Of a stretch of DNA of 64,000 bases, positions 48,551 through 62,139 are shown piece after piece (position 1 is the first letter of the stretch; each line of letters opens with the position of its first letter). The stretch is from the NCBI GenBank assembly GCA_008360955.1, contig LUCM01000114.1:117152-181151 (forward strand), given 5' to 3'. This stretch comes from Fasciolopsis buskii. Taxonomy: Eukaryota; Platyhelminthes; Trematoda; Plagiorchiida; Fasciolidae. The translations under genes and the position numbers were made by a program. Under the pieces are notes generated by a model. That model had not been told where the DNA came from. It saw only the letters and a list, made by a program, of their open reading frames with translations, and did no database searches.

Positions 48551-51500
48551 TATCTTTATACTGAGTTGAGTGACGATATCACACATTGAATTATTTCAAT
48601 GTATTTGGTGTTCAACTGCCCCATTAAGCCATCCACTGACAGGTGTGCCAGCTGCGATAAAGCTATTTTGTGCCTCTCGGTGAACCGTACTCTAAGGACG
48701 GTGATAAGAGCGCGAAGCCAACACAAAGGCCGCAAGGAGACAGCTGAGACTGACGACCCAAGAATGCAGTGTTTTTCAGAGCCACCATTAGGGTACACGA
48801 AGGAATGATGGGCTAGTGCCTTATTAGTGGCAAGGGAGTGTAGATCCCTAGCAGAAAAATGAATCTCCACGACCTTCAAATATTTAGGGGTGAATCGTAC
48901 GCAGCTTTACTTTTGACTGTTGAGACGGTGGTCAAATCCGCTTATGCAGGTTGCCATGGCAGAATGGCGATTGCAAATGCGCATTAAAATTTGACTTGAC
49001 TGGATATAAAACGGTTTAATTGTGAACAGCAGGATAGCGGACGAAAGAATTGTCGGAGATGCATTGAAATTTTTGGCCAGGCATTTACAACAAAAGTGGG
49101 ACTCAGTACTTGGCAGGCGCCATTCAAACGCACTTGAATGAAGCGGCGTCTAAAACTGGATGGCTTCGGACGGTGTCGGAGTAGTTTGTAAATAGGAGGT
49201 TGACGAAAACTAAGCGTTGCTGGGCCCATAAAAGAAACTCACGGAGACCCGGAAACTGACCGAAACAAGGGAAAATTTTGAAAACCGTGCCATTTCAGTC
49301 ACTGAAACTGGAAATAGGCAATGCGCATAGTGAAATGTTAACTTCGTATTTCTAATAAAACACGTACCATGGTTTAAGTAAAGTTCTGGTTTAGTTATTC
49401 GTCTTAGTACTCAAGCGAAGCCATAATTCAATTTGCTCTTTAAATGGCGATCACGCATAACGTCACCACAGGTTTACTTAGAACTACCGGAGTTCTAGGC
49501 CCCGTTTTGGGTTTATCAGATTTGCAGCATAATAATTGTTCTCAAATTCTGTGACACTTGACCAATCTGTTTGTTCTACTTTCTTTTTAAGGCTTGTGCC
49601 AGGATCATAATGACATACGGCCTGTTGATTTTCCGTGATCCTGTTCAACCATTTTTCCAATGCTAGCATGATAAAACATTGTCGTTCATCTCCTGTGATA
49701 AACCGAAAGTCCCTGTCGCCACTGCCGCCGATTCCGCGTACTAAAAATCAAGCTTCATCGACGTTATTCGATTCGGACAATTTTTTGGATGTCACGGACT
49801 GTGACCTAGCTTGCGCATTTGATTTGTCTGAGCTAGCCACCTATTTCGGATGAACTTCAGTGCATGAGCAACGGTCTCACACTACTGATGCACACTCCCA
49901 CAAATGGACCAGCTTGGTTCTAGTGAGATTTGGGGAATAATCATATTTAAGGTGAATTTGCCGATATTCCTCTAACAACCGCGTTGCAAAACGGTTTCAG
50001 ATATTATTTCAGGAGGCAAGAGGTGTCGTAACATTTTTTCTGAGACATGCCGCTGGCTGAGCCCTGCAGTCCTAGCACTTGGCCCTCCGCAATTTACCAA
50101 CCGCCTTCTAACAGAATGTCAGTTTCTGTTGGCCAACGTCCACCAGACAATTCGGAAGACATTCTCTTGATTTATGTATTTGACGACCGCAAGATTACTG
50201 AAATTGCTTTCAGCTAATTATGGTTTTACTAATATGCAGGGCAAGTACCGCTTGTCTTGATGCCAGAAGCGACCATCTGTTTCTTGAAGGCGTGCCTAGC
50301 ATCGTGGAACTCCGTTTCATCACCATCTCGCTGCTACCTGAGACAGTAACAGCGAGGCATTAGGTGGCTGTCGCCGGAAACCTTAACATCCGTGCTCTCT
50401 CTCTCGTTTATCCAACCTCTGCTTGCCCATCGCAGTTATTCCCTTCTCTCACGACTGAAAATAATGGCTCCAAAAATGTTCGAAAACGAGGCTGTATGGG
50501 AGCCACTCCTTCTGTGACCCCAGTCCAGTCCACCAATTCCTACCATTTCTGTGGACTTTGAGCTACTTCCTAATCGTACTGGTCTTGGTCAAATGGAAAT
50601 AGAGCAACATACAACTGCGACAACAGTCTTTAAGTTATAAGCCGAAAATAAACTGGTATGCCAGAAAATCGGTTTTTAGTCACAATCGTTCGCGAGAGGT
50701 TAGATCTTCCAGTTGAGTAAACTTCATACCAGCTGCCTATTGCAGGCTCATAGATCGCATCTATTTTTGGGTGTATGCTTTAGAACTAGCTTAGATGGGG
50801 CGGGTGACAGAACGGACTAGGCTCCGAGCCATTGGTACGATTAGTCAGGAAACCAAAGCCGGCATACGGAAAAGCGGTTGTAAATTAGTGACCGCGACTT
50901 TCTAGTTTCTCATGGTGCCATCCATAATCAACAAAGTTAGAACGTCGCTTGAACTTTCGTGAGTTGAACTGGTGACCTTTGAAAGATAACGTTAAAATTG
51001 TTATCAACCTATTAGATATCACGGGAATCTCACCCAGACCAAAGTAAACAAAATCGGGGCATCTTTTCGCAAGGCATTTATGACTCGACTTCGCCAGAGA
51101 GGCGGTATAAGCATGTATAATTTAAGAAACTGAGAAAAACTACATCAGGACATCGGTGACCCTAAAAATTTTGTTTGGAGAGCAACTTAACACTCTCGGA
51201 AACTTACTTCACGGTGTCATCTCCGAAGGGAAGCTGGGTTTTCTCCGCAGCCGCCAAAGTCGGTAATATGATTGCAAAATTGCAGCGCAGCACCTAAATG
51301 TATGCTAAGCCAGTCTGAATTTAGCACCCAGCTCTGCATCGAACGAACCATTCGATGTCCACCTTCAGACCTCCAGGCGCTTTTGAAAGTGGAGTCACGC
51401 AGAAGCGACCAAGTCGGCAGAGAGCAAAATTTAAAGAAATATAAGCACTATCGTTCGTTCGCAAGCCTGCAAAAACAACAGGAGTATTGATTAGATCATA

Positions 51501-52979
51501 GACGGGAGCAGCAGAATGACCGAAAAGAATAAGAGTACCCCAGTGGTGAATGAACTGATCTAGGTAAGTGGCAGACATGGGCGAGAGCACAGGTTATCTC
51601 CGGAGGCGAAGACAGATGAGTCTACTTCAGGCCATGGATTTGCTAAAGGCCAAATGTCCCTCGGGATGGTAGTCGGGGAGCGACGGGATCCGTAAATGTT
51701 TCAGCTACTTGAATGGATTACATCTGGAAACCGCGTACCTAACGAAAGGGAAACTGAATTGTTTGAATAAGAGACCGCTGCATTGTGCACAATTGAATGA
51801 GGCGCATGCTAGGGCTCTGAAAAGGAATCTGGACGCAAATGGGCGGAAATAACGAGCTAAGCGGATGAGCGGTGAGGCCGTTTTGTGCCCACTGCATCAC
51901 CTAGCTTTGGGCTCCGAGGATTCGGAGGAGTTTTACATCTTGTTTACCTGCGCAACTGTGAGCATAGAGTGCACTACAAGGCCCCCAATATCACCACTTC
52001 CCTAGCCAAATTGTTGTGCACATGTTATCCGGGGAAGACGGCCATACTCGTCATTATTCTGGCAACGCTTATCTCTGTAAAAATACCGAGTAAGGATAGG
52101 AATGCATTAGGTTTATTTGACGGTCAAACCCTTACTGAGACAGAGTAAAAGGGTTTCAACTGACTATCCCCTTTTTGGCCGGATCATTTATTCTCTCTGT
52201 GCCGATTTTTCACTTCAAGAAACATTAAAAGTTCAAATTTTTGCATGCACCGATAGTCACCTGAAAAATATCGGAGATAAATTGTCATTTGGATGACCTG
52301 CTTGTTTTTTTCGTCGACGAAGAATTTGTGTTGAAACATGGAAACATTTGGGGGAAGGCCATGGGACGCTTTACTTATCATAGCATATTTCAAACGCTAT
52401 CCACGATACGTTTAAGTTAAAGTTAATTTCAATTTTTCTTAATCTGAAACGTTAAGCCATGTTTGTTCCTCCCGCCCGATAGTTTTTCACCCATATGGAG
52501 ATGAATAACTAATCTTCTCCACTCCTTTGGCCAGACGCTGAACAACAAGATTGTGCACACTTGACCTGTGCCAATTTAACATGGCTTTTTTGCGCAAGAA
52601 TTCTTACCAATCACAATCTGCATGTATCATCTCTAAATGCAAGCGGTTGTCCATACGTGATTGTTGAATTAGACTTCTTTACTTGAATCTAAATTAAGTT
52701 CATGAAATACACAATGATTGGCTGGATAGTTCTTCGTGTTCCCTATGTTTCTGAGTGGCTTCTCTAAAACCAACATCAATCGCTCCGGGCCGGCCGCTGT
52801 TCCCGGGCAAATCGGAGATTGTTCAGTTTTCTTCAAGATTGTAGCAGGTGAGACTAGATGCGTTGCTGAAATGTTTGACAACATCTGTCTACCGTAACGG
52901 ACCGAATTACCAAAATGAAAAATGCCCCATCCGAACTAACACCAGTGCTTAATTTTATTGGACCTCTCCGCATTCAGTT
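48551..52979. other. GC-richer unassigned sequence, probably old repeat DNA
   Basis: ORFs include 49635-49853 (with SLSPLPPIPRTKNQASSTLF), 50364-50561 and 51885-52148. None matches a family I can name. Composition and fragmented coding-like stretches resemble the transposon-rich part that follows, so ancient element remains are the likeliest content. No promoter or RNA gene was identified. Confidence 0.3.
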
Positions 52980-52984
52980 ACACA

Positions 52985-53460
52985 GGACTTAGTGGCTGCT
53001 GACCAATTTGCAGACGGGCTACCACCTGACGCTGCATGCAGAATTTGTAAGTCCTGCGGTACTATTTTTTTAACACCCTTGACGGCATTTCCGCAAGAAC
53101 GGTTACAACCACTCTGCTTTGGCATGAGATATACTGCATGTTGGATGACAAAGCTGTGAAAACTTCATCAGCTTCACACATTTCTTCATACGCTTTCGGA
53201 CTAAAGTTTTGAATTTGTAATTTACCGGCAAATCGATTCAAATCGCAGGAGTTCCACTTGATAAAAATACAAAAAACTGTAGTTGGCAAGATTGCCTTCC
53301 AGCGACACTTCTGCCAAACAAACCCGTTACCACCGGCTAGCCCTTAGGCCTTATTGCTTCGCACCCCGGCTTACTTTCCAAAACACAGCGCCGGCAGACC
53401 AAAGATCGTTGGCTTGGATCTATTAAACTGGTCTTTTTCTCAGATCCACCCAAACCTCCT
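52985..53460 (+). pseudogene. LINE ORF1-like protein, decayed
   Basis: An early segment reads ADQFADGLPPDAACRICKSC, giving a CxxC pair that could be half of a zinc-binding motif. After frameshifts, DRWLGSIKLVFFSD (53404-53445) is followed by a segment like RDQKLINSYLNSQ. This resembles the region of CR1-type ORF1 proteins that precedes their C-terminus (kIVFSSe followed by an arginine- and asparagine-rich stretch). ORF1 proteins of LINEs bind element RNA. There is no intact frame. Confidence 0.4.
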
Positions 53461-54099
53461 AGTATTCTTCTGCACGCATTCAGCAGGGATCAAAAACTCA
53501 TCAATTCATACCTAAACTCACAACGCTCCTGCAAAAGCCCCTAATGTACATCGCGGAAACCTGGCGTTGGCGCCATATCCAACTCAGACCTTAGCCCAAC
53601 CGAACGCAAGACCCCCAAGGCGCAATTCACGACACCGAGAACACATCACCCCGCTGGTTTCTCTCACACCAATACCACTACATGTGCTCCGTTTACCAAC
53701 ATTCGCAAGGACCTGCCAACTGATCCAATGCCCCAAACGCCCACCTCAAACACTACTGTTCATCAAGTGTAGACTACAGCATCCTGAGTCACGGTCGTAG
53801 GTGGAGCATGCGTGGCATGCATTGGACGCATAATTTGATCCCCCTTACTTTGGATTTCATTGGCCTGTTTCCTGTTGGTCACCTCTGGTGCCCCACAAAT
53901 GGAACAACTGCCCATCCAGGACCACAATATTACTAAACAAGCATGAGTGATACCACCCCCCTTTGCGGCTAGCTCTGACCAACATCATTGCCACCAGTTT
54001 CTGCTAACCGGTATTTGCTATCATTATCAGCCTACACTTTGCCTTTTTTCTTCGAATATGTTACCACCGAACTGGTTGAGGCGGATTACCAACGGTTAA

Positions 54100-54850
54100 T
54101 ACAGACCGGCGGCTGCGTTGCTTAACCAGTCTCTGGTTTTAGGTGCCATTATTCTAATTACCCCAAGGTGTTCATTGACAGCCTCTGAATTTCCAACGCT
54201 GACTATGCTACCTGTCCTCTGGTCGTCCCAGTATATGTCAAACCACGGTGCACATGCACCCTTAAACGGCTCAGGTCCTGTTTTTTCTGATATGGTTCCG
54301 TTTTCCCTAGTACTATTCCGCACCCGATCCATATTAGGCAAGAAGCATGCACTGCCACCACTGGTTTTTAGTAATATCTACGAGTTCATTGTCATTACGG
54401 AGGCCTGGCTGTTTAGTAATTCTTTGGATAATGGCGCTGCCTTATTCAGTTACAGTTCTTTGAGAAAAGAAAGGCAAATACTTCGTGGGTAGGCTGTCTT
54501 GGGTACGCAAGGGACACCTTCCCAGTCCTGGTGTAAAATTCGTCCACTTTCTATAATCTTCGGGATTACGTTTGACAGTCCGTCTGTCGATGCTAAGGTG
54601 TATCCACCGACCTCATTAGGTTAACAAATTCCACTGACTGATGCACTGAATTGTGCTGTCTGCCTGACGTGCTCTGAGCTGGCAAGCCGCTATTTTGAAG
54701 CCCCTGAAATTTGTTTGCCCCTAATGCATTCCCCATATATCTGTCACCAGTACTTTATAGCAATATGCCGGGCAACTAGGCCCAAAATCTCGAGCTGCCA
54801 GCTAGAGTGAGCAACACATTGCACCTTGATTTTGCGACAAATCGGATTTA
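54100..54850 (+). pseudogene. LINE AP-endonuclease domain, decayed
   Basis: YEFIVITEAWL (54379-54411) matches the conserved (D)xIxxTETWL motif of the AP-type endonuclease in CR1/Jockey-like ORF2, with the catalytic Glu of TE retained. Next comes FSYSSLRKERQILRG, as in the usual YxxxRxDR..GGG block, ending in a stop. A later frame has NTLHLDFATNR (54813-54845), corresponding to the STLDLIxTN motif. Such enzymes nick the genomic target. Several frameshifts and stops separate the motifs. Confidence 0.65.
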
Positions 54851-55589
54851 GATTTGCACGTCCGCAGACGATAAGTTGGACAGATATGACCGCGCACACA
54901 GTTGCTGTCTCTTTCTGCTGCCTCATTGCACTGTGTCACCACCAACTCAATTCCCTGGAACCCTTTGTATTGCCTCCGTGCTCATATCCGCCCCAAAAAT
55001 TAAGACTAACTCTTTCTGTTGGTGGACACTGCGGCAGCCGCGATCATTTCATATCAACCTAAGTCGTTGTCTTAATATAATCACCATTTCCCGGTACAGT
55101 ACAAGAAGGGAAATGCTGGACTTTCCCTTCGGTCAGTTAAATGATTACCAAATAGAAGTAGGCTTCGATTTTGCAGCTGAACCACATTTCTTCCTTTGTA
55201 AAACATTACTCGTTATCAGCTAAAAGTAACAGAAAATGTTAACACTGCGATCGGCCGACAAGATCAGGGATTTGCCTAAAAGAATTGAGGCCAAAGGCTT
55301 CAAAACCAAGTACATATCACAAGTTGACACAAAACATCAGTCCAAAACTACCAGAGGCGTTTTGTGCATGTTTAATCTTTCTTGTGACAAGCAAGAGCTT
55401 TGCCATCACACCCTGCTCTTGCTCAATTTCTTTTGAATCTTTCTCATGTACCTCCTCTTACCGGGACATCTTTGCCCAAACCAGACGATTACTCAAACGT
55501 GTGCCATGCCTACTCCCTCCAGCTGCCTGGGTTTGATGAACATATACTTCTCTTTAACTCATTCAGCTTCTCCCTTTTTTCTGGTACTT

Positions 55590-55950
55590 TCCTAATATGG
55601 AAGACTTCCACCGTTTCTTTGATTCAGAAAAGCGTTCTCCACAGAATTCCTTCATTCACAAGTTTAGTAACCACACAATAGCTATCTCAAGCAATATAAA
55701 AATAATTAATAAAGCAGAGACGGAATTGCACTCATTGAACAACGGCCTTATCCATCCTGACCAACACGATTATCTTCAGAGATGTTCATGAAACCCTTAT
55801 GTGACTGACTTCAATGCATTGTCGAAGGCTTCCAAAAGGGTCATATCAATAAGGAAAATCTTCGATAAGCTCAAGGAATTTAGCCGAGCCTCCTGTTGAA
55901 CGTAGAAAGCTACGGTACCATGGACCCAGTTCTTACTGGGTTTTCTATGT
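55590..55950 (+). pseudogene. LINE reverse transcriptase fragment, decayed
   Basis: A reading with NNGLIHPDQHDYLQRCS (about 55741-55790) corresponds to the (L)ixpxQHGFrxxrS segment that opens the RT fingers of CR1-like elements. After a frameshift, VESYGTMDPVLTGF (55902-55943) corresponds to the (L)xxyGIxGxLLxWi segment of the palm. The motif A region between them is heavily altered. It is not functional. Confidence 0.5.
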
Positions 55951-56000
55951 GAATGAAACTCTGTCAACACCCTACGGGTTAACCACTGCACTTATCCATA

Positions 56001-59000
56001 GGGAGAGTTCTTAAACTACTAGTCTTTCGTATTTACATTACTAAAACCATCTATATCACGGTGCATCTGCTCCATTCTCGTTCGCAGATTATAGAACACA
56101 TTTCATGCAATTTTCAGCTTTCAAGTCCCCAGACATTTAATGATTACCTAGCGCGCGAAATGCTGGCCCTTGACTATTGGTGCACTAACCAGTCATTGAG
56201 ATTTTTAGATGATAAGAGTGGTGCGTTTGAGCATGAATGCCATGTCCCCAGGGAAATTATTGTCTCAGAAGCTTCATGTGTGCGTTTACGGTGGTCCAAG
56301 AAAGTGAACTTCTGGGAGTATACAATCACTTTCGTTTGCGCGTGCTAGAAATCCGATAAGTTCATTTTCTTGAATCTACGGTGCATTTGACGGAAGGCTT
56401 TCATTACTTAGAAAACCACCTAAAACCAATCTTTGATTGCTGTTATACTTTGTTCTAGGATTCCCAACATTACGACACTGTTGTGATCTCATATCTGCGT
56501 TAGTTTGGCTATTCATTGCTAGAGGTCTTGAAACCAAACACTTACGCTGGACGCTCGGGGCGTAAATGACTACGGTGCGGACTTCCATATCACTTTTTAA
56601 TGAAACATTATCTTTGGCCACTTTGCGACTATCCAAAATGAGTATCTCTTACCGCAACACAACGTGCATACCATGCAGTTCAAACAATGCAGTACGATTG
56701 TTTGTCAGAACTGGTCGCTAAAAGAAACAGAAATGTGCCCTAAATGGATGCATACCACTGCAAAAGTGAGAAGAAGTCTGGTCAGAGGGGAGATGATCAG
56801 AAAAAACTGATGATTTGGAGAGAAAAGAAGGAAAAAATGTAACAGACGGACATTCTGGGGAAGCGCCCGGTTAAAAGAAGGCCTGCAATCCGTTCTCCGC
56901 CTGAAATTTCAACCCTAGTCCATATACTCGCCCCAACAAATGCAATTTAAGCAACCGAACAGTGGCGCCATCGCCGCACAGCACCCACCCAGGTTTACTG
57001 CAAACACGCCGTTCGGTGATGGCCCGGTCGCCGCGCATATTCTGCCACAAGCGGGTGCAGCAAACCTTCAGTCACAAAGTAAAGTAGTCTGGATACCGCT
57101 CACAAAACTCCAGTTAGCACCTTGGCTCCCGTCAAATACATAATGGCCTCCGACACACATGGTATCTTGCTGTCCCAAAACTCAGAGCCAGGAGACTGCA
57201 GCGGCCCTCTCAAGCTCAGCCTTCTTACAATCATCTACGGGTTCTACAATCGAGCTCTTGGACGTGCAACCAGTGAGCACAAAGCCATGTGTGTAGTTAG
57301 CAGTAATTCACGCACGCGGCGTTTACTGTCGTGTACCCCGTTCAACTGCAGCCGTGTAGCTGTCAATTTGGACACCCTCTCCTACAAATTATTAAACCAC
57401 AGACACATTTTTACATGCCGCGGTTGCCGATCTGCGCATTTACGACTATGAAACTCATCACCACTTAAATGTTCATTAAATTATTTTTACCATTGGCTTT
57501 TATAGAATCTAACTGCTCTTCCTTCCCTACATCGTCCCAGTTAGCCCATCTTTTTCTATGGCCAGAACATGGCTCCAAGGCTTCTCTCGTTCACGTCGGC
57601 TTCTTTTTCTTGATGGTTTTGACTTAGAATTATCCCTCAAAGCATCCCGTCCATCGTGCACGCTGTTTGATTACCCCATTACTCAGTTCAAGTGTAGAAC
57701 TTCGTGTCCCAGTTCCATTCACTTCTCGGCCGAAAGTATGTACAACTGCGGTCCTTTTATGGCCAAAACTTCCACTTTGCTTCCGGCATCGAGTTTTATA
57801 TACTCTGCTATGTGCCACTACGTATTGATGCACATAAAACTTGCGTGCCCTTGCATCTGCCGTCATTTTTATGTGACGCAATCTTCCTGGATCTTTTGCA
57901 AACTAATATAATGTGCGGTCATAGTTTCGTCCTATGCACACTTGTATAACACGTATGTCCTCCAACATTTGGCCCCGCTGTTGATGTGTGCTTCATTTTC
58001 ACACTTGGCCGTCTCAGCGCATGCCTCTCGAGAAGCTGAAAATATACGTATTAATATTATACCAGTAGCCCAAACAAATGGAAGGTGTCTGAGAAATTCA
58101 CAACAATATTCATCACAGTGCCCCTCGAGCTAAATGAGACCTCCATGAGGTTAATCTAATGTTTGAGCGGCCGTGATGCAAAACAGATGTGGTAGGAAAA
58201 GATGGCCCTATGGAACCAGAAAATGAAATAAGGATATGCACATGCGAAGTTAAATGCCAAATAACAATTATAATTGTAGTTTTTTCTGCATATATCTTCC
58301 CCAAAATTGTTTTTGTGTTTGATGAAGCCGGTAGCAAGAGACGCTTAGACTCAGAGCTTGGAAAAATAGATAAGCAAACTAGCAAAGCAACGAAAAGCTC
58401 GCATTAGGCCGAAAAGAGCATAACTGCATAAAACATGAGCTAAAATTTTGAATTGGGCAAGAGGAGTAATTTATTATGAGTTTCGCCTGCGGCTGTGCGT
58501 GCTTTACGCGGCAAATTATTTGGGAAGATCGGAGGAGCCCTTATTAATGGATCAAGGTTCATGACCTGCAAGGGCTGGTGGATACTAATGGTCGTCTTGC
58601 GACAACAAAAACACCCAAAACGAAACTCGACATAAAGTAATGACTGATGAAGGTTAGAATATAATGGGCAAATACTCGTTGAATTACCACACCGAAAACG
58701 GAATTTTTAGAGACGCGGTCGAGCGGATACGGGAGGAGGACAGGTAATTCATGGTAACTGTTAAAGCAAAGTTTCAGAATTTTTAGGGGATCTGTTTTTC
58801 TTGGCCCAGACATTAGCTAGATTTAGTGATGGATGAATATTTTTGAATAAGTTAGCCTACTTCTATAGGCAGAGAAGATAGTAACTTTATCGAAAGGCAC
58901 AGTGATTATATTACGCCCGGATACCTCCTGTCAAATGTTTGGAGCATTTACGCGAAGACCATAACCGCAATTTCTGGCACGCACGCACTTATGCTGCGCG

Positions 59001-59040
59001 GATTTTAATGCACGCGAATTGAATCCTGTCAATTTTATGA
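56001..59040. other. unassigned repeat-like sequence
   Basis: Coding-like plus-strand stretches occur at 56940-57451 (FTANTPFGDGPVAAHILPQ; ILLSQNSEPGDCSGPLKLS) and 57558-57911. They change frame and contain stops. They may be gag- or ORF1-like remains of the elements on either side, but I cannot name the family. The minus-strand reading shows nothing clearer. Confidence 0.3.
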
Positions 59041-59230
59041 ACAACGGAAATAATAATAGTGTATATTTCTCGATTTGCGAGAGGCATGCGCATGGCAAGA
59101 TCAAATCTTTACAAGAATGATGCACAGGAAATGTAGATGATAGAAGTGGAATTGGATAATATTTTCGAAGCAATAATGAGTTTTTCAGAGGCTCACTGGA
59201 AGGTTAAATTGGATGCTGCAAAGCAGTAGG
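59041..59230 (-). repeat. ATT-tailed repeat 3' end, copy 1
   Basis: Read on the minus strand, a unique block ending GAGAAATATACAC runs into an ATT tract (59048-59058). The block GGCATGCGCATGGCAAGATC on the plus strand (59082-59101) recurs with a few changes at 63360-63379. The flanks align for roughly 150-200 bases. The layout is that of a LINE 3' end inserted in minus orientation. The body to the right has no assignable motif. Confidence 0.6.
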
Positions 59231-60204
59231 GGGATTACAAGTATGCCAGTGAAAAGCAAAAAAGTAGAAAACTCAATTTTTAAGGCCGAGAAATAGTTTA
59301 CTGGGACTGTTTGCAAGTAGCGCACAACGAGACATTTCGTGATTAAGTGCACTAAATGTGCTCACTGCTGGCACACAACATGGACGGAGCCCGACGGTGG
59401 ATATTGATATATGGCTAGAGACACCAAGCGTCGGAAGCGTTACGTAATGGACGGAAACGTGAAGCTGAAGAGACGACAAGCAGTGGCAATGCGATACTTG
59501 GATAGAAGTGGTGAAAACCAGGCGGAACGTCAGGCAAATTGGATGAGATACATAGCTGACAACAAAGGGCCAAAAAATGTGGAAAAAGATTGTCTCAAAG
59601 TATCTGGAGGAAATTGGTAAAGCTTTGGATGCGGAACTCCAAGGATATTGATAATATCTACATACGGATGATGGTAAGCTTTACCGAGAGGCTCGTTAGA
59701 TAAGGGAGGTTATGTGCATGAACACTTCTAAAATATAATAGCCAAGAATTTTGTCTATGCTGTCATTTGCATTGTCGCATCTTTTGATCCTAGTCAGCAG
59801 TACGGGTGGGGGATATGAGGCGCGTAAGCCGTTCCGGAGACAGCAGCAATCGCGATTTTAATCGATCTCAGAAATGCGAGTTGAGATATCCAGTGCGAAG
59901 ATCCGCGTAGTTACCGTTGACCGGGCCAGAACAGGAATGATACGGTAGCAGATTCGGAATCGCCAGTACGAGGACAGAAGCGTTAGCAGAACGTCTGCTG
60001 CGGTTGCGACATCTGAAAAGCAAGAGAGAAGTAGTCTGGCTTGGGTGCCAGCTTGGGGTTACGGTGATTATTGGATCGCGACAACATACCTACACCATAG
60101 TGCATCTATTCTAGAATGAGCAACGGTAGCAGTTTTCGGCGTAGATAAATGTTAGGGGCTGCCAAGAACGCATTTAGAGCAAATGATTTTAGTCCGGCAG
60201 CCCG
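59231..60204. other. unassigned, probably body of the flanking repeat
   Basis: GC-rich on average. The plus strand has an ORF at 59411-59620 that is very basic (RRKRYVMDGNVKLKRRQA) and a region at 59.82-60.1 kb rich in arginine codons. No named domain. Confidence 0.25.
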
Positions 60205-61475
60205 ATGAACCCGCCTCTCTTCCAAGATGTACAGTTCTCTTTGAATGAAAACACATTTCATTTTTTGGCTACCAAGGTTTCCGCTCGCCTGCAGTTACCC
60301 ATTCCTGAAAAAATGATGTCACACTTTTCCTATGTACACCATATTCGCATTCCCTTCTTCACCTCCCCTGTAAACCAACGTTACCATGATAGTGTGAGGC
60401 GCGGTCAAACCGACAAAGTTGGCCGGCGCACATCGGGGGGCAGCTCGGATGCAGCGGTGTGCGGGCGCAGATGGTCTGGTGGATTACACCTCCTGTTTTT
60501 ACCCTTGAACCGTTTTTGAGGTCGGGTGGCCAGCACTTAGTCAGCCTCACCCACTATGTTCATGTGCACCATTTTGTATTGGCTTGCCCTTGCTGCTTCC
60601 CAGAGTTCTTTCGCCGAAACCATGGAAAACGAACTCACGGGGAGAGTGTCTTCATTAAATCCGATTTGAACTAACGTTCATAATGCATTTCGATATTCGA
60701 AAACAGCTGAGGGCCATCGTTTCTCATAAAATTCTTTTCCGCTCAGCAAAATTTGGCAACAGACGGGTGGTCCCAGCAACTATTCTCCACACGAGCCCAC
60801 CAAATGTTCCCTGACTTGACTCCAATTTTCCTCCTTTTCCCAACCTCTCCTCTATTACCGGACCTAACTGAGATCCATGAAGTAAAAACTGCCCAAAACG
60901 AGCCTCATGGCTCATATATACGATTACACAACTTCTATCCCGTACCGCCGTCATCCTTGCCCAACGGGTTAGGCTTCAAATTTTTCGTGTTTGATACTGC
61001 TAGTGTCCGTTCAGTATACTGCTCACGAGACTATGCCCCCGCGATAAAATGCCTCCAAATTATCCGCTCCCCGATTTATTGCGTCTTCTCTTGTCGCGTG
61101 GTACCTGTTCTACCAAATTTAATTGGTGTTTATTCCCGACATTCAGAAACCTTACCACTTTAAGGAACCTTCCGGTGATTCTCTCGGTCCGTTTCGGTTT
61201 GCTGCGTGGGTATGGCGGCCTACGGGATGCGCAACAATGACGCCGAGCGACACGGACGAGAAGTCCCCGTTGGACTGAAATACCCCACCTCGAAATTCAT
61301 TGCTATTTAAACTCTTACCAAATGTGCGGTTTGGGTTACGTATTATTAGCTATTGTACAGGCCCTCCATTGTTTTCACGTGAGTGGTTATCTATCTTCCC
61401 TGTCGTCGCACATCATGTTTATCCGCATCGCATGCTATTGGCACTGTCCAAAAATAAAATATTATTATTATTGTG
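60205..61475 (+). mobile_element. possible LINE 3' part ending in an ATT tail
   Basis: Pyrimidine-rich plus-strand ORFs (60205-60519, 60753-61163, 61049-61240) are followed by a non-coding part. It ends in an A-rich stretch and an (ATT)n tract at 61458-61473, which is the typical 3' tail of CR1/RTE-like LINEs. Directly after the tail the BEL/Pao reading frame resumes. This suggests that the LINE inserted into the BEL/Pao element, or that it marks the junction. The ORFs themselves show no motif I recognise. Confidence 0.35.
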
Positions 61476-61499
61476 ACTATCCGAACTTTTAACTCGTTT

Positions 61500-62110
61500 C
61501 CAGTTCCACAGGGAAGACTGAAAACTATTGGTATAATGCAGGTTGACACCCCATTCACGTGGTGCTATGTCAACGTTTCGCACTAACTACGCTTTGCGAA
61601 AGAGCGGAAATATTATGAGAGTCAGCTAATTGGGCCTTATTGGACAGCGTTATCAGCAACTTTTATGTTGACGAATACCTCGGTTACTTTGGTGGGGAGG
61701 ATACAGCCAAAACACACTTGATAGTCTTGACGGGGCTGCTGTAGAACGCTAGCCTCCACCTCAGTTGATGAATGCCTAACATCTCGAGATCAAAGTGAGC
61801 ATCTCAGAAATTGGTCAACCAGGGTGGAAACGTTGGAGGGGGTGCAACCACCCTTCCAATCCAACTCACCCATTTATTCAGTGGGATGCTGGAACCGGTT
61901 AGCTCTGTTACCAAGTGAACATTTCCGATAGGGGAACCATTCCATGTGTCAAGCTCGTGCTATTCTTTTGAGTTTATTTCCCTTTGGAAGATTCCCATAT
62001 AGAATTTGCCACAACGATTGCCCATGAAGAAAATTTGTTGGGATGGTCCCAGTGATCCGTAAGGTAACTTGCAGTGGGAAGAATTTGCAACCAGTATTAG
62101 GGTACTAGTG
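61500..62110 (+). pseudogene. BEL/Pao reverse transcriptase, C-terminal half, decayed
   Basis: NYALRKSG (61585-61608) matches the (C)aNyALRKt block that follows HxFGA in BEL/Pao RT. The catalytic box reads FYVDEY (61661-61678), so the second Asp of the usual FYVDD is Glu. In the same frame ..EDTAKTHLIVLTGLL continues as in the family. Later, in other frames, there are a GVxWD-like segment (61888-61905) and LQWEEFATSIRVL (62067-62106), the connection region before RNase H. Several stops and frameshifts are present. Confidence 0.75.
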
Positions 62111-62139
62111 GTATAATTTCCGAGATTTTTTTTCTCGAA

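Larger units (their letters stand above)
52980..56000 (+). mobile_element. decayed CR1/Jockey-like non-LTR retrotransposon
   Basis: Fragments appear in the order expected of a two-ORF LINE: an ORF1-like segment (52.99-53.45 kb), an AP-type endonuclease (54.1-54.85 kb), then a reverse transcriptase N-terminal part (55.7-55.95 kb). All are on the plus strand but in shifting frames with stops. The catalytic RT box (YADD or FADD) was not found before 56.4 kb, so the 3' half is lost or too decayed to see. The neighbouring 57-61 kb stretch may hold more of it or other nested elements. Family placement between CR1 and Jockey-like clades is uncertain by eye. Confidence 0.65.
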
